From NCBI RefSeq assembly GCF_040802235.1, contig NC_133158.1, positions 84,306,501-84,370,500 of the forward strand: 64,000 nucleotides of DNA, read 5' to 3'. This stretch comes from Manis javanica. Lineage: Eukaryota; Chordata; Mammalia; Pholidota; Manidae. Position numbers and translations under genes: made by a program. Under the pieces are notes generated by a model. It made no database searches. It worked only from the letters and a program-made list of their open reading frames with translations, and was not told the origin of the DNA. Each line of letters begins with the position of its first letter. Positions within the stretch are counted from its first letter, which is position 1. This document shows, one piece after another, positions 11,447 to 22,651 of this stretch.

Positions 11447-13574
11447 TAAAGGATGGTACAGCATTCGAAAATCCATCAACATCATCCACCACATCAACAA
11501 AAAGGACAAAAGTCACATGATCATTTCCAAAGATACTGAAAAAACATACGACAAAATTCAACAACCACTCATGATAAAAACTCTCAACAAAATGGGTAAG
11601 GAGAGCAAGTACCTCAACATAATAAAGGCCATATATGACAAACCCACAGCTGACAACATACTTAACAGTGAAAAGCTGAAAGTTTTTCCTCTAATATCAG
11701 GAACAAGACAAGGATGCTCACTCTCCCCACTTTTACTAAACAGAATTCTGGAAGTCCTAGCCATGGCAATCAGACAACAAAAACAAATAAAAGGCATCCA
11801 GATTGGTAAGGAAGAAGTCAAACTGTCACTGCAGATGACATGATATTGTACATAAAAAAAACCCTAAAGAATACACTCCAAAACTACTAGATTTAATATC
11901 TGAATTCAGCAAAGTTGTAGGATACAACATTAATACACAAAAATATGTTGCATTCCTATACACTAATGATTAACTAACAGAAAGAGAAATCAGGAAAACA
12001 ATTCCATTCACAATTGCATCAAAAAGAGTAAAATACCTTGGAATAAACCTAACCAAGGAAGTGAAAGACCTATACTCTGAAAACTACAAAACACTCTTGA
12101 GAGAAATTAAAGAGGACACAAATAAATGGAAATTCATCCCATGCTCCTGACTAGGAAGAATTAATATTGTCAAAATGTCCATCCTGCCTAAAGCAATCTA
12201 CAGATTCAATGCAATCTCTATCAAAATACCGACAGTGTTCTTCAACAAACTGGAACAAATAGTTCTCAAATTCATATGGAACCACAAAAGACCTTGAAAA
12301 GCCAAAGCAATCCTGAGAAGGAAAAATAAAGCAGGGGGGATTATGCTCCCTAACTTCAAGCTCTACTACAAGGTCACAGTAATCAAGACAATTAAGTACT
12401 GGCACAAGAATAGACTCATAAATCAATGGAACAGAATAGAGATCCCTGATACAAACCCAACCATATATGGCCAATTAATATGTGATAAAGGATTCATGGA
12501 TATACAATGGGGAAACGACAGCCTCTTCAACAACTGGTTTTGGCAAAACTGGACAGCTACATGTAAGAGAATGCAACTGGATTACCGGCTAACTCCATAC
12601 ACAAAAGTAAACTCAAAATGGATCAAAGACCTGAATGTAAGTCATGAAACCATAAAACTCTAAGAAGAAAACATAGGCAAAACTCTCTTGAATATAAACA
12701 CGAGCAACTTTTTCATGAACATATCTCCTCAGGCAAGGGAAACAAAAGCAAAAAGGAACAAGAGGAACTATATCAAACTAGAAATCTTCTGTACAACAAA
12801 GGACACCATCAATAGAGCAAAAAGGCATCCTACAGTATGGGAGAATATATTTATAAATGGCATAGCCAATAAGGGGTTAACATCTAAAATATATAAAGAA
12901 CTCATGTGCCTCAGCAACCAAGAAGTAAATAACCTGATTAAAAAATGGGGAGAGAATCTGAACAGACGCTTCTCCAAAGAAGAAGTTCAGATGGCCAACA
13001 GGTGCATGAAAAGATGCTCCACATCGCTAATCATCAGAGAAATGCAAATTAAAACCACAATGAGATATCACCTCTCACCTGTTAGGATAGCCACCATCCA
13101 AAAGACAAACAACAACAAATGTTGGCGAGGATGTGGAGAAAGGGGAACCCTCCTACACTGCTGGTGGGAATGTAAATTAGTTCAACCATTGTGGAAAGCA
13201 ATATGGAGGTTCCTTAAAGAGCTCAAAATAGAAATACCATTTGACCCAGAAATTCCACTCCTAGGAATTTACCCTAAGAATACAGGAGCCCAGATTCAAA
13301 AAGACATATGCACCACTATGTTTATTGCAGCACTATTTACAACAGTCAAATATGGAAGCAACCTAAGCATCCATCAGCAGATGAATGGATAAAGATGTGG
13401 TACATATACACAATGGAATATTATTCAGCCATAAGAAGAAAACAAATCCTACCATTTGCAACAACATGGATGGAGCTAGAGGGTATTATGCTCAGTGAAA
13501 TAAGCGAGGCAGAAAAAGACAAGTACCAAATGATTTCACTCATCTGTGGAGTACAACAACAAAGCAAAAACTGA
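11447..13574 (+). pseudogene. L1 ORF2p C-terminal half (RT to Cys-rich domain), decayed
   Basis: Remnant of ORF2p, the L1 endonuclease/reverse transcriptase. It starts within the RT palm, includes the box around [11 protein letters not shown], and continues to the C-terminal Cys-rich region ([15 protein letters not shown]) and the terminal [20 protein letters not shown] block. Lesions visible: a 4-nt deletion at about 11830 removes the Phe of the catalytic FADD motif and shifts frame; nonsense codons occur in the thumb region (about 11971, 12148, 12297); and the normal TAA stop after GGAGTA has become CAA, so the last frame reads through to TGA at 13572-13574. The longest intact pieces are 11517-11843, 12343-12663, 12688-13392 and 13308-13574. 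It cannot encode a working enzyme. Confidence 0.93.
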
Positions 13575-13929
13575 AGGAACAAAATGGTAGCAGACTCACA
13601 GAACCCAGGAATGGACTAACAGTTACCAAACAGAAAGTTACCGAGAAGGGGGTGTGTGGGAAGGGAGGGATAAGGGGATTAAGGGGCATTATGATTATCA
13701 CACATAATATAAGGGGACACAGGGAAGGCAGTATTGCACAGAAAAGACTAGTGACTCTATAGCATCTTATTATGCTGATGGACAGTGACTGTAATGGGGT
13801 ATGTGGTGGGGACTTGATAATAGGGGGAATGTAGTAACACAATGTTGCTCATGTGAAACCTGAGCTTAAATTGTATATCAATGATACTTTAATAAAAAAT
13901 AAAAAATAAATATAAAAAAATAAGTAAAT
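11447..13929 (+). mobile_element. L1 copy A, 5'-truncated LINE-1
   Basis: About 2.5 kb of L1 beginning inside the ORF2 reverse transcriptase domain and running through the ORF2 C-terminus and 3'UTR to an A-rich tail (about 13885-13929). It aligns with copies B, C and D in the window. 5' truncation, an A-rich 3' end and an 11-bp perfect target duplication together show insertion by target-primed reverse transcription. It is dead: many stops and frameshifts. Its 3'UTR has a single copy of the segment that is duplicated in L1 B. Confidence 0.95.
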
Positions 13930-13940
13930 AAAAGAAGGGG
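13930..13940 (+). repeat. Right target-site duplication of L1 A
   Basis: AAAAGAAGGGG, identical to 11436-11446. Confidence 0.85.
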
Positions 13941-14689
13941 GATATGCCAAACACAATTTGGTATTTTTCCTGTCCATGACAGTACCAGTTTTGAATTGTT
14001 ACAGTGGATGACTGTTGCTTACTTTAAATCAGTTCCACTGGGAAGCTACCTGTGTAAATTTTTAGAAATATACTGAAACATTATTTATTTACTTATTAGA
14101 CTGAGACATTATCCATTTATTATTCCCTAGTAAAAAAGTAGGTATATTGGAATTCCTAAATTTTCATCTCACAATCTAATGATTTTTGTTTATTATTTCC
14201 AGATTTTCAATATTTATAAATTCATATTCAGTTCTTTAACCATAATTCTCACTTTTCCCTGACATTAGTTTTGTGTTAAACAGGCTGAATGCTCACTGCA
14301 AGCCCATTTATAACTCACCTTCATCATTCCTAAATTTCTTATTTTGAGTTTTTTCTGGATTTCATTATGAACCATGTCAGGTTTATTCTTTTAATCATTT
14401 GAAATATAGATCTGCTTTGAAATTTATAGTCCTGGTGATATGAAACAATGGGAGAAAAGGAAAACTAGAGACATATTAATGAACAATGAAAAGTGCCCAA
14501 AGGGAGCCAAAAACAATAATAAATATCTACTTTAGCAGGAAGTTCCCTTCCTTTCTACCCCTGCTACCAATGCAGTGAAGGTGGACGAGAAGTTGGAGAA
14601 AGTTCACTAGTGAGGTAATTCCATGGGTTATAGAGAAGATTAAAATGTTTTAAAAGCAGAAGAAAAGAAAAATGACACAATGAAAATAA
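13941..14689. other. Intergenic, no gene seen
   Basis: AT-rich sequence, no recognised feature. Confidence 0.55.
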
Positions 14690-15470
14690 GTGAGAAGGAC
14701 ATTGAATTACTTGTGAGCCATATTGGATACTCAAAGGCATGAGGACATGTATCTAAAATTCCAAAGGAAAATGATTTTCAAACCAAAATATTCCATCCAG
14801 CCAAATCATTAATCAAGCATACAGGAAAATATTTTAGAAGTCATGTAAACAAGAAGTGTTTAACCACAGTCAAATGCCTCAGTAATAAAAAATCAGGAAA
14901 GCATTAAGCAGACCCTTGAATGCTGACATAGCCCCTCCTACCAAGCTAATGGGATAAAAAGCAGCAAGCATTCAGTTCATAGCATTTATGGTCTTGAGGT
15001 TTGTCCACTGTGTGCAGGCTGCATTGACCATGGAGCTTTGAGCACAATCTGGGCTATAAACACTCTCTCACTTATACCTCATCTCATCCCGTTTACTGAT
15101 TCAATATAAATCAAAGCAAAAGTAACTTGAGCCAAATCCAAGTAATCTTTCCAGCCAATCAGGAACCTAGATGAGCCTATGATGTGACCTAATTCAAAAA
15201 GCCTCAAGATATTTACCTCTTTTCAGAAAGCTAAGGAATTCTTTCCAATCAAATGAAGAGGCAAACCAAGAAATAGGAAGAGATAAGGTTCAAGAAACAG
15301 GGCATCTAACAGGGGAGGAAAATAACAGGATGACATTTGTGCATCAGTTCCAGAGAGCCAGTTTTCCAGATTGGAGCAGATGGGTGGAGGTCTGGGAGGG
15401 GAGCTTTCTCAGAAGATGAAGTGGAACTGATAACTTATTTAATAAGTGAAAGTGTTTGGAATATGATCAT
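14690..15470 (+). mobile_element. HAL1 (ORF1-only LINE) fragments, interrupted
   Basis: Two blocks resemble HAL1. The first (about 14690-14920) has AATGATTTTCAAACC followed by CATCCAGCCAAATCATTAATC. The second (about 15225-15470) has AACCAAGAAATAGGAAGAG, GAAACAGGGCATCTAACAGG and CCAGATTGGAGCAGATGGG. The order and spacing fit the HAL1 ORF1 3' part and beyond. The middle, about 14930-15210, does not match HAL1 as I know it and may be a later insertion; it includes a TATAAACACTCTCTCA stretch. Assigned from memory of the consensus, so only moderate certainty. Confidence 0.5.
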
Positions 15471-15507
15471 AGTTTTTTACTAGATCATGTTGGAAAATTT
15501 GGGAAAA

Positions 15508-15587
15508 ATTGATCATATATATATACATATATATATATATATACACACATATATATATATATGTGTGTGTGTATATATATATATTGA
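15508..15587. repeat. Compound (AT)n/(CA)n.(TG)n inverted repeat
   Basis: An ATACACAC(AT)n block is followed by its near-perfect reverse complement (AT)nGTGTGTGTGTAT, with further (AT)n on both sides. A long self-complementary, cruciform-prone block. Confidence 0.9.
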
Positions 15588-16212
15588 TTTTGGCCATATA
15601 TATATGACCAAATCACAAAGCACTTTGTCTCAGCCTAAGTCCTCTAGAAAGCAGAGCCTGTAGCAACATTTAAGAGGAACTGGAGGCATGTAAGCAAGCC
15701 GAGGAGATGGGGTGAGGAAGAGGAGTTGAGGCAACTGAAGATGTGAACAAACGTGATGTAACACAGCACCACACCAGCATCCATTTCACCATGAGCCACA
15801 AAGAGACAGAAGGTCAGTCATCCTCAGGAGGCACCTTCTGAAAAGGCAACAAGGGGGCACTTCAAGGTCTAACCTTGCAATGGCTCTCCGCTTCCTGCTT
15901 CACTCCTGCATCTCATTCCTGCTGCCTGACAGTGAACTTTCAAACTGCTTGCACTTAAGCTGTAGTTTCATGCTCCCTTCTTGGTGCTAAGAAAATCACT
16001 AACATATAGAAGGGACAAAATGAAAATAAAGAACAAGCCCTCAAATAAATAAGCTTGAGTTTAAACCAGAAGTTGCAGAAGTGATCCAGCAAACCAAGAG
16101 GATTAGTGCTAAAGCTTCCTTGAGTGACAAGTTCCCATGAACTTCTTAAAATCTTGCATGTGCTATGCCTTTGAATAAGGGTATGCTTGAGTATGGAAGC
16201 TGTAAATGCTAT
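15588..16212. other. Intergenic, possible LTR-like remnant
   Basis: At 15628-15665, CTCAGCCTAAGTCCTCTAGAAAGCAGAGCC weakly recalls the end of an inverted LTR (CAGGGTTCTCCAGAGAAACAGAACC), but I cannot assign it. Otherwise unrecognised. Confidence 0.3.
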
Positions 16213-16440
16213 ATTCCATCAAAGATTTCAGAGACATTCCAGGATACTAAAGATAAAGGCCTTTTCTCTCCTTCCTGGAGATATTTTCTTATATTCCAGG
16301 GCTTTAAAACTCAAAATGACCTCTTTTACTACCCGAGAGGAGGGTTTCTTCCATTCCAGGGAAATGAGTCATCTTTCTCCAGAATGGAGGATAGTAACAT
16401 CCCCAACTACCTTTATAAAATCTCAGGAGTTTCCTTAGTT
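16213..16440 (+). repeat. Degenerate ~58-bp tandem units with ATTCCAGG motif
   Basis: ATTCCAGG occurs at 16236, 16293 and 16353 (spacing 57 and 60 bp), with a related ATTCCATC at 16213. Between them the sequence follows a similar pattern, a CCTTTT/CCTCTTTT run then a GGAG/GAGGAG-TTTCTT run. A TGAGTCA (AP-1 type) site lies at 16365-16371 and TATAAAA at 16412-16418. This could be the U3 part of an unassigned LTR. An open frame of 120 codons (16165-16527) crosses it with no recognisable domain. Confidence 0.4.
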
Positions 16441-16676
16441 CAGGGCTCTTCTCCTGTGGTACAGCCCACTGCACAAGCAGATAAATACCAGGCACTCATC
16501 ATCTTGCCTGTGGAAACTGGACCATGAGAAACTGATGTGAGTTATTGCTCCAGCTGCTGGGTTTTGCTTTAAGCAAGAAAAGATTTCTCTGACCCAGAGG
16601 ACTTTTCTTCTTCTGTGTGTATGTGTGTGTGTAAATTGTGGCAAGCTTACTTATTAGTTTGCAAGAAGAATAAAAT

Positions 16677-16687
16677 ATCAGACCCTT
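16677..16687 (+). repeat. Left target-site duplication of L1 B
   Basis: ATCAGACCCTT, repeated perfectly at 22762-22772. Confidence 0.9.
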
Positions 16688-17504
16688 GAGGTGGAGCCAA
16701 GATGGCAGTGTGAGTAGGACAGTGGGAATCTCCTCCCAAAAACATATATATTTTTGAAAATACAACAAATACAACTAATCCTAAAAGAGAGATCAGAAGA
16801 CACAGGACAACAGCCAGACTACATCCACACCTGCGAGAACCCAGCGCCTGGTGAAAGGGGTAAGATACAAGCGCCGGCCTGGCGGGATCCAAGCACCCCT
16901 CACCCCAGATGCCGGCAGGAGGAGAGAAGTCAGAGTGGGGAGGGAGAGGGAGCCCAAGACTGCCAAGAACCCAGCCCTACCCATCTGCACCAGAGCGCAC
17001 ACACAGTGCAGGCGTGGAGTGCTGGAAACTAGGGAAACAGGACAGCAAGACCTGTGAGCAGGTCCCGAAGCCGGCAACCCTGTGACAAAGAAAAGCGAGT
17101 GCTTTTTGAAAGTCTTAAAAGGACAGGGAAGCCACAGCTGGACGGAAGCTTCCCGGGTCACAGTCCAGCAGCTGGAAATTCCAGGAAACCCCGGGCACAC
17201 TAGCCCCTTGGGCAACAACTCTGGGACCCCTCACGGAGGTAAACAGCCAAACAGCCCCCCCGTACATTACCCTTCTGGGGCCCCGCCATAGAAGAGCAGC
17301 AGCCTGAGGCTGGCCACTCCCATAGCAAGGGAGCTTTCTCCATATTGGCAGGGGCAAGATACATAGACCCAGTCTACACGCAATTGCCCAACACAAGCCA
17401 CTAGGGGTCACAGTTGTCCGAGTAAAGAAAGGCCAGGATGTAGTGGAAAGCCTTGGCCATCCCAGCTGACAGAAAGTCAATAGCTAACCATTGCAACTAT
17501 CAAC
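16688..17504 (+). promoter_or_regulatory. L1 B 5'UTR / internal promoter region
   Basis: About 0.8 kb, GC-rich relative to flanks, opening with the L1-typical GGAGCCAAGATGGC (CAAGATGG is a YY1-type motif that positions L1 transcription starts in other mammals). It ends at the ORF1 start codon. Antisense frames are open here (16793-17218 and 17115-17480, minus), probably a by-product of GC richness. Confidence 0.8.
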
Positions 17505-18363
17505 ATGAAAAGGCAACAAAATTTGATCCAGACAAGACTAACCCAGACAGCTTCGACATCTGCTACATATTCCCCTGAGAAGGAACCTGGGAGATAGATT
17601 TAACCACTCTTCCTGAAAAAGAATTCAAAACAAAAGTCATAACCATGCTGATGGACTTGCAGAGAAATATGCAAGAACTAAGGAAGGAGAATACAGAAAT
17701 AAAACAAGCTCTGGAAGGACTTCAAAACAGAATGGACAAGATGCAACACACCATTAATGGACTAGAAAACAGAGAACAGGAACGCAGAGAAGCTGATGCA
17801 GAGAGAGATAAAAGGATCTTCAGGAATGAAAGAATTTTAAGACAGCTGAGTGACCAATATAAACGGAACAATATCTGCATTATAGGGGTACCAGAAGAAG
17901 AAGAGAGAGAAAAAGGGATAGAAAGTGTCTTTGAAGAAATAATTGCTGAAAACTTCCCCAAACTAGGAGAGGAAATGGCCTCTCAGACCACAGAGGTACA
18001 CAGAACTCGCATGACAAGGGATCCAAGGAGGGCAACACCAAGACACATAATAATGAAAATGGCAAAGATCAAAGACAAGGACAGAGTATTAAAGGCAGCC
18101 AGAGAGAAAAAAAGGTCACCTACAAAGGAAAACCCATGAGGCTATCATCAGACTTCTCAATAGAAACCCTACAGGCCAGAAGAGAATGGCATGATATACT
18201 TAATACAATGAAACAGAAGCACATAGAACCAAGATTACTGTGTGCAGCACGATTATCATTTAAATATGAAGGAGGGATTAAACAATTCTCAGACAAGCAA
18301 AAGTTGAGGGAATTTGCTTCCCGCAAACCATCCCTACAGGGCATCTTACAGGGACTGCTCTAG
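17505..18363 (+). pseudogene. L1 ORF1p (RNA-binding chaperone), frameshifted
   Basis: Encodes the L1 ORF1 protein, which coats L1 RNA as a trimer in the cytoplasm. The start ATG at 17505 (MKRQQNLIQTR) is the family start. A 1-nt deletion near 17590 (in CCTGGGAGATAG) brings a stop in frame; the frame resumes as EIDLTTLPEKEFK and stays open from ATG 17645. It continues through a coiled coil (MQELRKENTEIKQALEGLQN), an RRM-like segment (NNICIIGVPEEEE) and the C-terminal domain. An extra A in the A-run at 18107-18113 shifts frame again, giving an apparent stop at 18137; the true frame resumes with VTYKGKPMRLS and ends GILQGLL-TAG at 18361-18363. The total of about 286 codons matches a mammalian ORF1. 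Not functional as it stands. Confidence 0.93.
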
Positions 18364-18558
18364 ATGGGAGCACTCCTAAAAAGAACACAGAACAAAACAC
18401 CCAACATATGAAGAAGGGAGGTGGAGGAATAAGAAGGGAGAGAAATAAAGAATCCTCAGACCATGTTTAAAATAGCTCAACAAGCGAGTTAAGTTGGACA
18501 GTAAGATACTAAAGAAGCTAACCCTGAACCTTTGGTAACCACAAACTTAAAGCCTGCA

Positions 18559-21500
18559 ATGGCAATAAGTACATACCTTTCAATAATCACCCTAAATGTA
18601 AATGGACTGAATGCACCAATCAAAAGACACAGAGCAATAGAATGGATAAAAAAGCAAGATCCATCCATATGCTGCTTATAAGACACTCACCTCAAACCCA
18701 AAGACATGCACAGACTTAAAGTCAAGGGATGGAAAAAGATATTTCATGCAAACAACAGAGAGAAGAAAGCAGGTGTTGCAATTCTGGTATCAAAAAAACA
18801 GACTTCAAAATAAAGAAAGCAACAAAAGACAAAGAAGGACATTACATAATGATAAAGGGCTCAGTCCAACAAGAGGACATAACCATTATAAATATACATG
18901 CACCCAATACAGGAGCAACAACATACCCAAAACAAATACTAACAGAACTAAAGGTGGAAATAGAATGCAATGCATTTTTTCTAGGAGACTTCAACACACC
19001 ACTCACTCCAAAGGACAGATCCACCAGACAGAAAATAAGTAAAGACACAGAGGCACTGAACAACACACTAGAACAGATGGACCTAATAGACGTCTACAGA
19101 ACTCTACATCCAAAAGCAACAGGATACACATTCTTCTCAAATGCACATGGAACATTCTCCAGAATAGACCGCATACTAGGCCACAAAAAGAGCCTCAGTA
19201 AATTCCAAAAGACTGAAATCCTACCAACCAACTTTTCAGACCACAAAGGCATAAAACTAGAAATAAATGGTACAAAGAAAGCAAAAAGGCTCACAAACCC
19301 TTGGAGGCTTAACAACACGCTCCTAAATAATCAATGGATCAATGACCAAATCAAAATGGAGATCCAGCAATATATGGAAACAAACGACAACAACACAAAG
19401 CCCCAACTACTGTGGGATACAGCAAAAGCAGTCTTAAGAGGAAAGTATATAGCAAGCCAGGCATATTTAAAAAAGGAAGAACAATCCCAAATGAATGGTC
19501 TAAAGTCACAATTATCGAAATTGGAAAAAGAAGAACGAAAGAGGCCTAAGGTCAGCAGAAGGAGGGACATAATAAAGATCAGAGAAGAAATAAATAAAAT
19601 TGAGAAGAATAAAACAATAGCAAAAATCAATGAAACCAAGAGCTGGTTCTTCGAGAAAAAAAAAAATACATAAGCCTCTAGCCAGACTTATTAAGAGGAA
19701 AAGAAAGTCAACACAAATCAACAGAATCAGAAACAAGAAAGGAAAAATCACGACAGACCCCACAGAAATACAAAGAATTATTAGAGAGTACTATGAAAAC
19801 CTATATGCTAACAAGCTGGGAAACCTAGAAGAAATGGACAACTTCCTAGAAAAATACAACCTTCCAAGACTGACCCAGAAAGAAACAGAAAATCTACACA
19901 GACCAATCACCAGCAACGAAATTGAAGCGGTAATCAAAAAACTACCAAAGAACAAAACCCCTGGGCCAGATGGATTTACCTTGGAATTTTATCAGACATA
20001 CAGAGAAGATATAATACCCATTCTCCTTAAAGTTTTCCAAAAAATAGAAGAGGAGGGAATACTCCCAAACTCATTCTATGAAGCCAACATCACCCTAATA
20101 CCAAAACCAGAAAAGAAAACTACAGACCAATATCCCTGATGAACATAGATGCAAAAATACTCAACAAAATATTAGCAAACCAAATTCAAAAATACATCAA
20201 GAGGATCATACACCATGACCAAGTGGGATTCATCCCAGGGATTCAAGGATGGTACAACATTCAAAAATCCATCAACATCATCCACCACCTCCACAAAAAG
20301 AAAGACCAATCCACATGATCATCTCCATAGATGCTGAAAAGCATTCGATAAAATTCAGCATCCATTCATGATAAAAACTGTCAACAAAATGGGTATAGAG
20401 GACAAGTACCTCAACATAATAAAGGCCATATATGATAAACCCACAGCCAACATCATACTGAACAGCGAGAAGCTGAATGCTATTCCTCTGCAATCGGAAA
20501 CAAGACAGGGATGCCCACTCTCCCCACTGTTATTCAACATAGTACTGGAGGTCCTAGCCACGGCAATTAGACAAAACAAATACAAGGAATCCAGATTGGT
20601 AAAGAAGAAGTTAAACTGTCACTATTTTCAGATGCCATGATAATGTACATAAAAAACCCTAAAGACATCACTCCCAAACTACTATAGCTAACATCGGAAT
20701 TCAGCAAAGTTGCAGGATACAAAATTAACACATAGAAATCTGTGGCTTTCCTATACACTAACAATGAACCAATAGAAAGAGAAATCAGGAAAACAATTCC
20801 ATTCACAATAGCATTAAAAATAATAAAATACCTAGGAATAAACCTAACCAAGGAAGTAAAAGACCTATACCCTGAAAAGTATAAAACACTCTTAAGAGAA
20901 ATTAAAGAGGTCTCTAACAAGTCGAAACTCATCCCATGCTCGTGGCTAGGAAGAATTAATATTGTCAAAATGGCCATCCTTCCCAAAGCCATATACAGAT
21001 TCGATGCAATCCCTATCAAATTACCAACAGCATTCTTCAATGAACTGGAACAAATAGTTCAAAAATTCATATGGAAACACCAAGGACCCCGAATAGCTAA
21101 AGCAATCCTGAGAAGGAAGAATAAAGTGGGGGGTGGGGATCTCACTCACCATCTTCAAGTTCTACTACAAAGCCACAGTAATCAAGATAATTTGGTACTG
21201 GCACAAGAACAGAGTGACAGACCAGTGGAACAGAATAGAGACTCTAGACATTAACCAAAACATATATGGTCAAATAATATATGATAAAGGAGCCATGGAC
21301 ATACAATGGGTAAATGACCATCTCTTCAACAGATGGTGCTGGCAAAACTGGACAACTACATGTAAGAGAATGAAACTGGATCAGTGTCTAACCCCATACA
21401 CAAAAGTAAATTCGAAATGGATCAAAGACCTGAATGTAAGTCATGAAACCATAAAACTCTTAGAAAAAAATATAGGCAAAAATCTCTTGGACATAAAGAT

Positions 21501-22345
21501 GAGCAACTTCTTCATGAACATATCTCTCCGGGCAAGGGAAACAAAAGCAAAAATGAACAAGCGGGACTATATCAAGCTAAAAAGCTTCTGTACAGCAAAA
21601 GACACTATCAATAGAACAAAAAGGCATCCTAGAGAATGGGAGAATATATTCATAAATGACAGATCTGATAAAGGGTTGACATCTAAAATATATAAAGAGC
21701 TCTCACACCTCAACAAACAAAAAGCAAACAATCCAATCAAAAGATGGGCAGAGAAGCTGAACAGACAGTTCTCCAAAGAAGAAATTCAGATGGCCCACAG
21801 GCACATGAAAAGATGCTCCACATCAGTAGTCATCAGAGAAATGAAAATTAAAACCACAATGAGATATCACCTCACACCAGTAAGGATGGCTACCATCCAA
21901 AAAACAAATATTTGCAAGGTTGTGGAGAAAGGGGAACCCTCCTACACTGCTGGTGGGAATGTAAATTAGTTCAACCATTGTGGAAAGCAATATGGAGGTT
22001 CCTTAAAGAGCTCAAAATAGAAATACCATTTGACCCAGAAATTCCACTGCTAGGAATTTACCCTAAGAATACAGGAGCCCAGATTCAAAAAGACATATGC
22101 ACCACTATGTTTATTGCAGCACTATTTACAACAGTCAAATATGGAAGCAACCTAAGCATCCATCAGCAGATGAATGGATAAAGATGTGGTACATATACAC
22201 AATGGAATATTATTCAGCCATAAGAAGAAAACAAATCCTACCATTTGCAACAACATGGATGGAGCTAGAGGGTATTATGCTCAGTGAAATAAGCCAGGTG
22301 GATAAAGACAAGTACCAAATGATTTCACTCATATGTGGAGTATAA
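18559..22345 (+). pseudogene. L1 ORF2p (endonuclease-reverse transcriptase), decayed
   Basis: Starts at ATG 18559 (MAISTYLSIITLNVNGLNAP), the APE-type endonuclease N-terminus with its catalytic Asn region. A CAA-to-TAA nonsense codon is at 18679-18681. A 1-nt deletion near 18795 shifts frame. The endonuclease then reads on (NIHAPNTGA, FLGDFNTPLT, FSDHKGIKLEI) to an A-run indel near 19660. The frame 19630-20139 carries the Z/early RT region ([14 protein letters not shown]), cut by a deletion near 20120. The RT core has [13 protein letters not shown], but the catalytic FADD motif reads FSDA (20625-20636), losing the second Asp. Further shifts occur near 20580 and 21130. The Cys-rich C-terminus (21912-22181) and terminal block end at TAA 22343-22345. 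No RT activity is expected. Confidence 0.94.
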
Positions 22346-22535
22346 GAACAAAAGAAAACTGAAGGAACAAAACAGCAGCAGAAGCACAGAACCCAAGAAT
22401 GGACTAATAGTTACCAAAGGGAAAGGGACTGGGGAGGACGGGTGGGAAGGGAGGGAAGAAAAGAAAGGGGGCATTACGATTAGCATGTATAGTGTTGGGG
22501 GGGGCACGGGGAGAGCTGTGCAACACAGAGAAGAC

Positions 22536-22651
22536 AAGTAGTGATTTTACAGCATCTTACTATGTTGAAGGACAGTGACTGTGAACTTGGTGATAAGTAG
22601 TGATTTTACAGCATCTTACTATGTTGATGGACAGTGACTGTGAATGGGGAT
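22536..22651 (+). repeat. 59-bp tandem duplication in the L1 B 3'UTR
   Basis: The unit AAGTAGTGATTTTACAGCAT... starts at 22536 and again at 22595. The first copy ends GTGAACTTGGTGAT, the second runs on into GTGAATGGGGATG. Copies A, C and D carry only one such unit. Confidence 0.92.

Noticed and set aside
12688..13392. 234-codon plus-strand frame as a host gene
   Set aside because: It is the C-terminal part of L1 A ORF2.
16165..16527. 120-codon plus-strand frame
   Set aside because: It crosses the degenerate 58-bp repeat region; the apparent protein has no recognisable domain and likely reflects repeat composition.
16793..17218. 141-codon minus-strand frame in the L1 B 5'UTR as a gene
   Set aside because: It lies antisense in GC-rich L1 5'UTR, where long open frames arise by chance; copy C has no clear homologue of it.
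21133..21969. 278-codon plus-strand frame as a host gene
   Set aside because: It is the C-terminal part of L1 B ORF2.
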